Shown here: in pieces, positions 1 to 7,702 of the stretch | Layout of the letters: each line of letters starts with the position of its first letter | Position numbering within the stretch: position 1 is the first letter of the stretch | Assembly: GCF_019898765.1 (NCBI RefSeq) | Contig: NZ_JAIOKB010000003.1 | Coordinates: forward strand, 248,001 to 312,000 | DNA from: Sphingomonas yunnanensis | GTDB taxonomy: Bacteria > Pseudomonadota > Alphaproteobacteria > Sphingomonadales > Sphingomonadaceae | Reading direction: 5' to 3' | DNA length: 64,000 nt | The notes under the pieces: generated by a model | Told to the model about the DNA's origin: nothing | Database searches by the model: none | Seen by the model: only the letters and a program-made list of their open reading frames with translations | Translations under genes and position numbers: made by a program

Positions 1-335
1 CCGCCATCGCGATCGCGGGCGACGAGAGCCTGCTGACGCTCGACGACGTCGCGGGCGCCGTCGGGCGGTTCGACGTCGTCAACATCAAGCTCGACAAGTG
101 CGGCGGGCTCACCGAGGGGCTGCTGATGGCAGCCGAGGCGCGCCGGCTCGGGCTGGGCGTGATGGTGGGGACGATGATCGGCACCAGCCTCGCCACCGCG
201 CCGGGCTTCGTGCTGGGCCAGCTCGCCGATCTGGTCGACCTCGACGGCCCGACCTTCCTCGCCGGGGACCGCGCGCCGAGCGTCCGCTACGACGACGGCC
301 TGCTCTTCGCCGGTGCCGAGGTATGGGGCGGGTGA
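1..335 (+). CDS. dgcA: Enolase-superfamily amino acid racemase/epimerase, C-terminal fragment
   Basis: This is the 3' end of a gene that enters from the left; reading begins at base 3 and about 110 residues are visible. The fragment shows the last part of the muconate-lactonizing/dipeptide epimerase barrel: an ADES-like strand start (G-D-E-S) whose Asp is normally a metal ligand, the strand V-N-I-K-L-D-K-C-G-G with the catalytic lysine, the turn G-T-M-I-G-T-S, and the VDLDGP terminal signature. These are typical of L-Ala-D/L-Glu epimerase and of the related N-acetyl-D-glutamate racemase DgcA. The DUF1611/DgcN gene downstream favours DgcA, but the specificity-determining N-terminal half is outside the window, so simple dipeptide epimerase remains possible. 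Its stop codon overlaps the start of the peptide transporter, implying translational coupling. Confidence 0.8.
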   Translation, partial: AIAIAGDESLLTLDDVAGAVGRFDVVNIKLDKCGGLTEGLLMAAEARRLGLGVMVGTMIGTSLATAPGFVLGQLADLVDLDGPTFLAGDRAPSVRYDDGLLFAGAEVWGG

Positions 336-1606
336 GCGCCGCCGCGCCGCCCGCGCCGACCTGGTTCGGTCAGCCGCGCGGGCTGACGGTGCTGTTCCTC
401 ACCAACATGTGGGAGCAATTCTCTTACTACGGGATGCGCGCGCTGCTGGTCTATTACATGACCAAGCAGCTGATGCTGGGGCAGGCGCAGGCCTCGCTGA
501 TCTACGGCGCCTATACCGCCTGCGCCTATTTCACCCCGATCCTGGGCGGCGTGATCGCCGACCGGCTGCTCGGCAAGCGAAGCGCGATCGTGCTGGGCGG
601 CGCGATCATGGCGGCGGGTCACTTCATGATGGCCTTCGAGCCGCTCTTCTACGTCGCGCTGGTGACGATCGCGCTCGGCAACGGCCTGTTCCTGCCGAGC
701 CTGCCGAGCCAGATCGACGACCTCTACGCGGCCGGCGACCCGCGCGTCGGCTGGGCGTACAACGTCTATTACGTCGGGGTGAACATCGGCGGCTTCCTCG
801 CGCCCTTGCTGTGCGGGACGCTGGGCGAGCTGTACGGCTGGCATTACGGCTTCGGCGCGGCCGGCATCGGGATGGTGGCCGGGCTGGGCATCTACCTTGG
901 GGGGCAGCGCCACCTGCCCGCGTCGGCACGCGCCGCGCCGGTGCGCCGCGCCGCGCCGCGCGGCCGCTTCACGCGCGAGGTGGCGCTGCTGCTGATCGCG
1001 GTGGCGCTGTGCGTCACCGTCTTCCGCGCCGCCTATGAGCAGGTCGGCAATACCGTCGCACTCTGGGCCGACGCCGGGGTCGATCGCCGCGCCGGCGACG
1101 CGATCGTGCCGATGACCTGGTTCCAGTCGCTCAACCCGTTGTTCGTGATGGCGATGACCCCGCCGCTGCTGGCGCGCTGGCGGCGACGCGCCGAGCGCGG
1201 CGGCGCGGAGCGGCCAGTGCGGCGCATGGCGGTGGGCGCGCTGATCGTCGCGGGCGCCTATCTCCTGCTCGCCGCGCTGGCGGCGCGCGGCGGCGCCTCG
1301 CACTGGCTGTGGCTCGCGCTGTTCTTCGCGCTGCTCACCGTCGGCGAGCTGCACATCCTGCCGACCGGGCTGGGCTTGTTCGCGCGGCTCGCGCCCGCGG
1401 GGCTGGGCGCCACCACCGTGGCGGCCTGGTACCTCGCCACATTCGCGGGCAGCCTCGCCGCCGGGCTGGTCGGCACCGCCTGGACCGCGCTCGGGCACGG
1501 CGCCTTCTTCCTGCTGCTCGCCGGGCTGGCCGGGCTGGCCGCGGCGCTGCTGGCGGCGATCGATCCCGCGTCGATCGCGGTGATCGGGGTCGGCGAGCGG
1601 CGCTGA
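323..1606 (+). CDS. POT/PTR-family peptide MFS transporter, divergent subgroup
   Basis: This is a polytopic inner-membrane protein of about 427 residues, expected to import di/tripeptides with protons. The N-terminal helix carries W-E-Q-F-S-Y-Y-G-M-R-A-L-L (residues 30-42), the hallmark of proton-dependent oligopeptide transporters, followed by G-G-V-I-A-D-R-L-L-G-K-R, the MFS loop 2-3 motif. The usual ExxER proton-coupling motif reads N28-x-x-E31-Q32, and the G-T-G-G-I-K-P motif reads G-N-G-L-F-L-P-S, so it belongs to a diverged subgroup. Family members are usually near 500 residues; this one is shorter in the central loop. An ATG at 323 or a GTG at 332 (forming a GTGA overlap with the upstream stop) could be the start; I chose the ATG. 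Its partner genes point to peptides containing Glu or D-amino acids. Confidence 0.85.
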   Translation: MGRVSAAAPPAPTWFGQPRGLTVLFLTNMWEQFSYYGMRALLVYYMTKQLMLGQAQASLIYGAYTACAYFTPILGGVIADRLLGKRSAIVLGGAIMAAGHFMMAFEPLFYVALVTIALGNGLFLPSLPSQIDDLYAAGDPRVGWAYNVYYVGVNIGGFLAPLLCGTLGELYGWHYGFGAAGIGMVAGLGIYLGGQRHLPASARAAPVRRAAPRGRFTREVALLLIAVALCVTVFRAAYEQVGNTVALWADAGVDRRAGDAIVPMTWFQSLNPLFVMAMTPPLLARWRRRAERGGAERPVRRMAVGALIVAGAYLLLAALAARGGASHWLWLALFFALLTVGELHILPTGLGLFARLAPAGLGATTVAAWYLATFAGSLAAGLVGTAWTALGHGAFFLLLAGLAGLAAALLAAIDPASIAVIGVGERR

Positions 1607-1613
1607 TTTCCGG

Positions 1614-1643
1614 TTGACTATTCTCCGATCAGGACACTAGCAT
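1614..1643 (+). promoter_or_regulatory. Putative sigma-70 promoter of the first TonB receptor gene
   Basis: TTGACT at 1614-1619 is a good -35 match. After an 18-base gap, TAGCAT at 1638-1643 keeps four of six -10 bases. The following receptor ATG is about 30 bases further on. Prediction by eye only. Confidence 0.35.
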
Positions 1644-1649
1644 CCTGAT
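1628..1649. promoter_or_regulatory. 22-bp interrupted palindrome overlapping the promoter (candidate operator)
   Basis: Arms ATCAGGA (1628-1634) and TCCTGAT (1643-1649) are perfect inverted repeats around a CTAG centre; only two base pairs in each inner arm fail to match. It covers the predicted -10 region and lies 23 bases before the receptor start, where a repressor would block transcription. It has no T-tract, so a terminator for the transporter gene is less likely. Confidence 0.5.
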
Positions 1650-1671
1650 TGGCAACATCGAGGGGGAAGCG

Positions 1672-3981
1672 ATGAGGAACATTCGTCGTAGCGCGTCGGT
1701 CGCGAGTGCGCTGGCGCTCCTCCTCGGCGGGGCAGCGGCGGCGCAGCAGGCGTCACCCGAAGTCGCGCCGCCCGAACGCGAGACCGTGCAGGTCGACGAC
1801 GTCATCGTAACCGCGCAGAAGCGCGAGCAGCTGCTGTCGGACGTGCCGCAGTCGATGTCGGTGCTCGGCGGCGAGGCGCTGGAGCAGCGCCAGGCGCGCA
1901 CCATCGCCGACTATGCCGCGCTGGTCCCCGGCCTGTCGTTCGAATCGGGCAACCCCGGCCAGACCCGCGTCGTGCTGCGCGGCATCAACGCCGGCGGCGC
2001 CAGCCCGACCGTCGCGGTCTACCTCGACGACACGCCGTTCGGTTCGAGCACCGGCCAGACCAACGGCGCGACGCTCGCGGGCGATTTCGACACGTTCGAC
2101 ATCGAGCGGCTGGAAGTGCTGCGCGGGCCGCAGGGCACGCTGTACGGTGCCAACTCGCTCGGCGGCGTGGTCAAATATGTCACCGTCGCGCCCAAGCTGG
2201 GCGAGTGGGAGGCGCGCGGGCAGGGCGGCGCCGAGACGGTGCGCGACGGCGGCACCGGCTATTACGGCAACGCGGTGGTCAACGTACCGCTCGGCGACGC
2301 GGTGGCACTGCGCGCGAGCGGCTTCTACCGTCGTACCGCGGGCTATATCGACGCGATCGGCATCGCCGACGACGACGTCAACCGCGCGCGCAGCTACGGC
2401 GGCCGCGCCTCGCTGCTGCTCAAGCCGAGCGACCGGCTGTCGCTGCGGCTCACCGCGGTGGTGCAGAACATCGACGTGGACTCGCGCAACGCCTTCGACG
2501 CCGACCCGGCGACGCTGCGCCCGATCGCCGCCGATCCGTTCACCGGCGCGAGCACCGGCGGGCGCGAGGTGCGCTACCAGCTGTTCCCCGACCGCAACCA
2601 GGTGAGCTACCGCCTGTACACCGGCACGCTCGACTATGACCTGGGCTTCGCCAGTCTCACCTCGGTGACCAGCTACAGCCGGCAGGTCGCGACCGATCGC
2701 AGCGACGTGTCGTACAATGCGGTGGGCGACGGCGTGACGCTGGCGCAGCTCGCCTCCTCGGCGATCTACGGGCTCGCGCCCGATGCCTATGGCATCTATT
2801 ATCCCAATCGCTCGACGCAGAAGAAATTCACCCAGGAGGTGCGGCTCGCCTCCACCGGCTCGGCGACGCTGGAGTGGCTGGTGGGCGGCTATTACACGCG
2901 CGAGCCGGGGCAGCTCTACCAGCGCTATTTTCCCTATGAGGTCGCGACCGGCCGCCCGGTGACCCCCGCGCCGGCGATCCCCGGCTTCGACGGGCTCGTG
3001 CTGGCGCAGCTCGACTCGCGGTACAAGGAATATGCCGGCTTCGGCAGCGCGACGCTGCATCTGAGCGAGGCGTTCGATCTGACCGCGGGCGGGCGCTACA
3101 GCCACAACGACCAGCGCACCACGCAGACGCTCGACGGCGCCCTGTTCGGCGGCCTGTCGCAGGAACGAGCGACCTCGCGGCAGGGCGTGTTCACCTGGTC
3201 GGTGGCGCCGCGCTACGCCTTCGCGCCGCGCAGCGAGGTCTACGCGCGCGTCGCCAAGGGCTATCGTCCCGGCGGCCCCAACGTGGTGCCGCCCGGCGCC
3301 CCCGCCGACTATCCCACGCAGACCGACGCCGACACGCTGATGAGCTACGAGGCGGGCATCCGCGCCGAGACCGCCGACCGCAGCTTCGGCATCGACGTGT
3401 CCGGCTATTACCTCGACTGGGACAAGACGCTGATCATCGCGACCTTCCAGACCGACGCCGGGCCGATCTCGGCCGACGCCAACGGCGAGGGCGCGCGCAG
3501 CTACGGCGCCGAGGCGACCGCCACGCTGCGGCCGACGCGCGGCTTCACCGTGACCGCCACCGTCGCCTACAATCACTCGCGACTGCGCGGCGACACCGCC
3601 AACGGCGGCCGCGACGGCGACCAGCTGCCGTTCGCGCCGAGCTGGAACGCCAATGTCTCGGCCGAATATAGCTGGGACTGGGACGGCACGCGGCCCTATG
3701 TCGGCGCCGACGTGTCGACCGTGAGCGACCGCCAGGGCAATTTCGACGCGGCCTACCGCGACGTCTACGGGCGGCGCCTGAGCTTCGACGGCTATACGAC
3801 CGCCAGCCTGCGCGCGGGCGTGTCGCTCGGCCGGTTCGACCTGTCGGTCTACGCGCGCAACGTCGGCGACTCGCGCGGGCTGGTCTCGGCGGGGACGTTC
3901 CAGACGCGTCCCAACGGCGGAATCGAGGTGAGCCCGATCCAGCCGCGCACGATCGGCGCGACGCTCGGGGTCGGGTTCTGA
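1672..3981 (+). CDS. TonB-dependent outer membrane receptor
   Basis: This 769-residue outer-membrane receptor would import a bulky substrate using TonB energy. It has a classic signal peptide (basic N-terminus, hydrophobic stretch and A-A-A-A cleavage region, about residues 1-25). A TonB-box-like D-D-V-I-V-T-A follows at 42-48, then a plug domain with R-T-I-A-D-Y-A-A-L-V-P-G-L and V-L-R-G-I-N, then a beta-barrel ending in the terminal aromatic-type G-V-G-F. The substrate cannot be read from sequence. It sits between the peptide transporter and the DgcN-like gene, so a peptide or acylated amino acid is the contextual guess. The ATG is preceded by an AGGGGGAAG Shine-Dalgarno, which fixes the start. 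A palindrome over its promoter suggests substrate-dependent repression. Confidence 0.92.
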   Translation: MRNIRRSASVASALALLLGGAAAAQQASPEVAPPERETVQVDDVIVTAQKREQLLSDVPQSMSVLGGEALEQRQARTIADYAALVPGLSFESGNPGQTRVVLRGINAGGASPTVAVYLDDTPFGSSTGQTNGATLAGDFDTFDIERLEVLRGPQGTLYGANSLGGVVKYVTVAPKLGEWEARGQGGAETVRDGGTGYYGNAVVNVPLGDAVALRASGFYRRTAGYIDAIGIADDDVNRARSYGGRASLLLKPSDRLSLRLTAVVQNIDVDSRNAFDADPATLRPIAADPFTGASTGGREVRYQLFPDRNQVSYRLYTGTLDYDLGFASLTSVTSYSRQVATDRSDVSYNAVGDGVTLAQLASSAIYGLAPDAYGIYYPNRSTQKKFTQEVRLASTGSATLEWLVGGYYTREPGQLYQRYFPYEVATGRPVTPAPAIPGFDGLVLAQLDSRYKEYAGFGSATLHLSEAFDLTAGGRYSHNDQRTTQTLDGALFGGLSQERATSRQGVFTWSVAPRYAFAPRSEVYARVAKGYRPGGPNVVPPGAPADYPTQTDADTLMSYEAGIRAETADRSFGIDVSGYYLDWDKTLIIATFQTDAGPISADANGEGARSYGAEATATLRPTRGFTVTATVAYNHSRLRGDTANGGRDGDQLPFAPSWNANVSAEYSWDWDGTRPYVGADVSTVSDRQGNFDAAYRDVYGRRLSFDGYTTASLRAGVSLGRFDLSVYARNVGDSRGLVSAGTFQTRPNGGIEVSPIQPRTIGATLGVGF

Positions 3982-3983
3982 CG

Positions 3984-5027
3984 GTGCGCGACGCTGTCGC
4001 TCCGGCCGCGGGCGCGGTGCACGCGCTGGCGGCGCCCTACCTGCTGTTTCTCGGCGACGCGACCGAGCCGGGATTCGCCAAGACCGCGCTGGGGCTGCGC
4101 GACTGGGCAGGCGACAAATGCCTCGCCGAGCACGCGCTGCCCGCCGCGACCGTCTCCACCGGGCTGCCGCGGATGACGCCCGCGGCCGCGGCCGCGGCGG
4201 GCGCGCGCTCGATGGTGATCGGTGTCGCCAACCAGGGCGGCGTGATCCCGGCGGCGTGGATGCCGGAGCTGGTCGCCGCGGCCGAGGCGGGACTCGACCT
4301 CGTCGCCGGGCTGCACACGCGGCTGGGCAACATGCCCACGCTGCGCGAGGCGGCGGCGCGCGCGGGCACGCGGCTGGTCGACGTGCGCGAGCCACCGCCC
4401 GCGCTACCGATCGCGACCGGCGCCAAGCGCGCCGGGCGGCGTCTGCTGACGGTCGGCACCGATTGCGCGCTCGGCAAGAAATATACCGCGCTCGCGATCG
4501 CGCGCGGGCTGCAGGCGCGCGGACAGGACGCGACCTTCCGCGCCAGCGGGCAGACCGGCATCATGATCGCGGGCGAGGGGATCGCGATCGACGCGGTGGT
4601 CGCCGACTTCGCCGCGGGCGCGGCCGAGCTGCTCAGCCCCGCCAACGCGCCGACCCACCTCGACGTGATCGAGGGGCAGGGCTCGCTGTTCCACCCTTCA
4701 TACGCCGCGGTCTCGCTGGCGCTGCTCCACGGCAGCCAGCCCGACCTGTTCGTCGTCTGCCATCAGCCGATGCGCGCGCAGATCCTCGGCACGCCCGGCT
4801 ATCGCGTGCCCTCTATCGAGGCGGTCATCGAGCAGACGATCGCGGTCGGGCGGCTGACCAATCAAGCGATCCGCTGCGCCGGTGTGAGCCTCAACACCGC
4901 CGGGATGATCGAGGAAGAAGCGCAGGCGGCGATCGCGCGCACCGCGGCGCGGCTGGGCCTGCCCGCGGCCGATCCGATCCGCGGCGGCCACGCCTTCGAG
5001 CGGCTGCTCGACGCATGCGCGGGCTGA
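3984..5027 (+). CDS. dgcN: DUF1611 family protein, DgcN-like (D-glutamate N-acetyltransferase candidate)
   Basis: This cytoplasmic protein of 347 residues has the DUF1611 architecture. An N-terminal Rossmann-like part holds the F-L-G-D strand and the segment V-I-G-V-A-N-Q-G-G. The C-terminal P-loop-type domain has V-G-T-D-C-A-L-G-K-K-Y-T (157-168) and the invariant D-V-I-E-G-Q-G-S-L-F-H-P. DUF1611 members called DgcN pair with the racemase DgcA in a D-glutamate degradation route: DgcN N-acetylates D-Glu and DgcA racemises the product. Here the two genes are separated by a transporter and a receptor gene, an unusual order. The start is a GTG two bases after the receptor stop. The family assignment is firm; the reaction is inferred from family and context. 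Confidence 0.8.
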   Translation: MRDAVAPAAGAVHALAAPYLLFLGDATEPGFAKTALGLRDWAGDKCLAEHALPAATVSTGLPRMTPAAAAAAGARSMVIGVANQGGVIPAAWMPELVAAAEAGLDLVAGLHTRLGNMPTLREAAARAGTRLVDVREPPPALPIATGAKRAGRRLLTVGTDCALGKKYTALAIARGLQARGQDATFRASGQTGIMIAGEGIAIDAVVADFAAGAAELLSPANAPTHLDVIEGQGSLFHPSYAAVSLALLHGSQPDLFVVCHQPMRAQILGTPGYRVPSIEAVIEQTIAVGRLTNQAIRCAGVSLNTAGMIEEEAQAAIARTAARLGLPAADPIRGGHAFERLLDACAG

Positions 5028-6133
5028 GCCCCGCCGCGGCCGACCGCTTCCGGCGGTACGTGCTGCCCGGGCTCGCGTTCAAGGCGGTGGTGATCGGCGG
5101 CGGCTATGCCACCGGGCGCGAGCTCGCCGAATTCTTCCTGCCCGCGGGCGCCTGGGGCGGCGTGCTCGCGATGGCGCTGGCGACCTTGATCTGGGGCCTC
5201 GTCGCCGCGGCTACCTTCCGGCTCGCGCATGCGATCGGCGCGCGCGACTATCGCACCTTCTTCCAGGCGCTGCTGGGGCGCTATTGGGTGCTGTTCGAGG
5301 CCGCCTACGCCCTGTTCGTCGTGGTCGTGCTCGCGGTGTTCGGCGCCGCCGCGGGGGAGATCGGCGCGGCGACGCTGGGGCTGCCCCCGCTGGCGGGAAC
5401 GCTGGCGCTGCTCGTCGGCATCACCGCCTGCGTCGCCTGGGGCAATGCCGGGGTCGAGCGCGTCTTCCTCTGGGTCTCGGTGCTGCTCTACGCTACTTAC
5501 GCGCTGTTCCTGCTGCTCGCGCTGACGCGCACGAGCGACCGCATCGCCGATGCCTTCGCCGCGGCGGGGCCGCCCGCACCCGGCTGGGCGCTCGGCGGGC
5601 TGACCTATGCGGGCTACAACATCGTCGGCGCGGTGATCGTGCTGCCGGTGACACGCCACCTCCGCTCGGGCCGTGACGCGGTGATCGCGGGCGCGCTGGC
5701 GGCGCCGCTGGCGATGCTGCCCGCGCTGCTGTTCTTCGTCACCATGGCGGCCTTCCTGCCCGAGATCGCGGGGACGGTGCTGCCGTCGGACTATATCCTC
5801 ACGCGGCTCGGCCACCCGCTGTTCCACCTCGGTTTCCAGCTGATGATCTTCGCCGCGCTGCTGGAGAGCGGCACCGGCGCGGTGCACGCGGTGAACGAGC
5901 GGGTCGCGCGCGCGCGTGGCCGCGCGACGCTGTCGCCCGCGGCGCGGGCGCTGCTCGCGCTGGCGCTGCTCGCGCCGTGCATGTTGCTAGCCGAGCGCGT
6001 CGGGCTCGTCGGGCTGATCGCGGGCGGTTACCGGCTGCTCGCGGCGCTGCTGATCCTGATCTACGTCGTGCCGCTGCTGCTGCTCACCCTGATGGGCCGC
6101 GGCGTACCGGCCGAGCCGGAGCCGATCGTATGA
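5015..6133 (+). CDS. YkvI-like multi-spanning membrane permease
   Basis: This is a very hydrophobic protein of 372 residues with about ten membrane segments. The opening segment, with F-K-A-V-V-I-G-G-G-Y-A-T-G-R-E, matches the start of YkvI-type members of the APC transporter superfamily, in which an unwound first helix carries a Gly-rich substrate site. A later segment contains G-G-L-T-Y-A-G-Y-N-I-V-G-A. No substrate is established for the family as far as I know; an amino acid is plausible because the superfamily is mostly amino acid transporters and the neighbours process amino acid derivatives. The ATG lies 13 bases inside the end of the DgcN-like gene, and the stop overlaps the following start by ATGA, so it is translationally coupled on both sides. 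Confidence 0.7.
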   Translation: MRGLSPAAADRFRRYVLPGLAFKAVVIGGGYATGRELAEFFLPAGAWGGVLAMALATLIWGLVAAATFRLAHAIGARDYRTFFQALLGRYWVLFEAAYALFVVVVLAVFGAAAGEIGAATLGLPPLAGTLALLVGITACVAWGNAGVERVFLWVSVLLYATYALFLLLALTRTSDRIADAFAAAGPPAPGWALGGLTYAGYNIVGAVIVLPVTRHLRSGRDAVIAGALAAPLAMLPALLFFVTMAAFLPEIAGTVLPSDYILTRLGHPLFHLGFQLMIFAALLESGTGAVHAVNERVARARGRATLSPAARALLALALLAPCMLLAERVGLVGLIAGGYRLLAALLILIYVVPLLLLTLMGRGVPAEPEPIV

Positions 6134-7698
6134 GATACGCCGCACCCGTGCTGCTCGCCGCGCTCGTCGCCGCGCCCGCGTCCGCCGCACCGCCCAAGGG
6201 CTTCGACGCGCGCGTGGAGCAGGTGATGAGCGCCTCGGGCACGCCGGGCATGGCGGTGGCGATCGTCGAGGACGGCAAGGTCACGCTCGCCAGGGGCTAT
6301 GGCGTGCGGGGGCAGGGCGCGCCCGAACGCGTCGACGCGAGCACCGCCTTCCTGATCGGCTCGACCGCCAAGGCGATGACCGCCGCCGCGATCGCGACCC
6401 TGGTCGATGCGCACAAGCTCGACTGGGACGACCGCGTCGTCGACCATCTCCCCGGCTTCCAGATGTACGATGCCTGGGTGACGCGCGAGATGACGGTGCG
6501 CGACCTGCTGGTGCACCGCAGCGGGCTCGGGCTGGGCGCGGGCGACCTGCTGTACGTGCCCCGCGGCAGCTATGCGCGCGCGGAGATCGTGCGGCGGCTG
6601 CGCTACATACCGCCCGCGACCAGCTTCCGCAGCGGCTATGCCTATGACAACGTGCTCTACACCGTCGCGGGGCAGCTGATCGAGGCGGTGAGCGGGCAGA
6701 CGTGGGAAGACTATGTCCGCGCGCACGTGCTCGCCCCCGCGGGCATGGTGGGTGCGACCGGCGAGCTGGCGACCTTCTGGGCGATGCCCAACCGCGCGCT
6801 GCCGCACGCGCGCTTCGGCGGCGCGGTGCGCGGCACCGGAGAGATGCGCGGGCTCGACGAGCACGACCAGCTGCCGCAGGCCGCCGCGCCCGCCGGGCTG
6901 ATCGCGGCGAGCGCCACCGACATGGCGCGCTGGCTCCAGGTGCAGCTACGCGGCGGCGTCGCGGCGGACGGCACGCGCGTCTTCTCCGCCGCGGCGGGGC
7001 GGGAGATGTGGGCGCCCGTGACGCCGATCCCGATCACGCCGCTGCCCGAACCGGTCGCGGCGACCACGCCGACCTTCGACGCTTATGCACTCGGCTGGGA
7101 GGTGCGCGACTATCGCGGCGAGCGGATCGTATGGCACGCCGGCGGGCTGTTCGGCATGACCTCGGTGGTGGTGCTGATCCCCGCGCGCCACGTCGGCTTC
7201 GCGATCGAGCTCAACAGCGAGGAAGCCGCGCCGCGGCACGGGCTGATGTGGGAGCTGATCGACCATTATCTCGGGGCGAAGCGGCAGGACTGGCCCGCGC
7301 GCTTCACGCGGTATCGCGCGCAGCGGATCGCCACGGCCGAGACGGCGGTGCGCGCCGCCGCGGCCACGCCCGTCAAGGTCGGGCCGTCGCTGCCGCTGGC
7401 GCGCTACGCCGGGCGCTACGTCGACCGCTGGTACGGCCCGATCGAGGTCGGCGGCGACGCCGCCGGGCTGACGGTGCGCTTCGTGCCGACGCCGCGCATG
7501 GCGGGGCGGCTCGAGCATTATCAGTATGACACGTTCGTCGCGCGCTTCGACGATCCCGCGATCGAGCCCGCCTATCTGACGTTCGCGCTCGATGCCGCGG
7601 GCAAGGTGGCGCGGGTGACCGCGCAGCCGGTGTCGCCGATCGCCGACTTCAGCTTCGACTATGCCGACCTGCTGTTCGAGCCCGAGCCCGCGAGGTGA
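6130..7698 (+). CDS. Exported serine hydrolase, class C beta-lactamase/D-aminopeptidase fold
   Basis: This 522-residue protein has a cleavable signal peptide (A-P-A-S-A near residues 15-19), so it acts in the periplasm or outer membrane. All three penicillin-recognising elements are present: S78-T-A-K81, Y172-D-N174 and H336-A-G-G339. The last 130 residues form a separate C-terminal domain seen in many such hydrolases. Relatives include D-aminopeptidases, D-stereospecific amidases, esterases and class C beta-lactamases, so the exact substrate is open. In this operon, release of D-amino acids or trimming of D-residue-containing peptides is the reasonable inference. The ATG overlaps the upstream stop as ATGA, which sets the start. 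Confidence 0.88.
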   Translation: MRYAAPVLLAALVAAPASAAPPKGFDARVEQVMSASGTPGMAVAIVEDGKVTLARGYGVRGQGAPERVDASTAFLIGSTAKAMTAAAIATLVDAHKLDWDDRVVDHLPGFQMYDAWVTREMTVRDLLVHRSGLGLGAGDLLYVPRGSYARAEIVRRLRYIPPATSFRSGYAYDNVLYTVAGQLIEAVSGQTWEDYVRAHVLAPAGMVGATGELATFWAMPNRALPHARFGGAVRGTGEMRGLDEHDQLPQAAAPAGLIAASATDMARWLQVQLRGGVAADGTRVFSAAAGREMWAPVTPIPITPLPEPVAATTPTFDAYALGWEVRDYRGERIVWHAGGLFGMTSVVVLIPARHVGFAIELNSEEAAPRHGLMWELIDHYLGAKRQDWPARFTRYRAQRIATAETAVRAAAATPVKVGPSLPLARYAGRYVDRWYGPIEVGGDAAGLTVRFVPTPRMAGRLEHYQYDTFVARFDDPAIEPAYLTFALDAAGKVARVTAQPVSPIADFSFDYADLLFEPEPAR

Positions 7699-7702
7699 GA
7701 CG

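Noticed and set aside
1753..4395. 880-codon open frame on the minus strand opposite the first TonB receptor
   Set aside because: Arg/Gly/Ala-rich, no domain or signal, and lies wholly opposite strong genes; long antisense frames are expected at this GC content.
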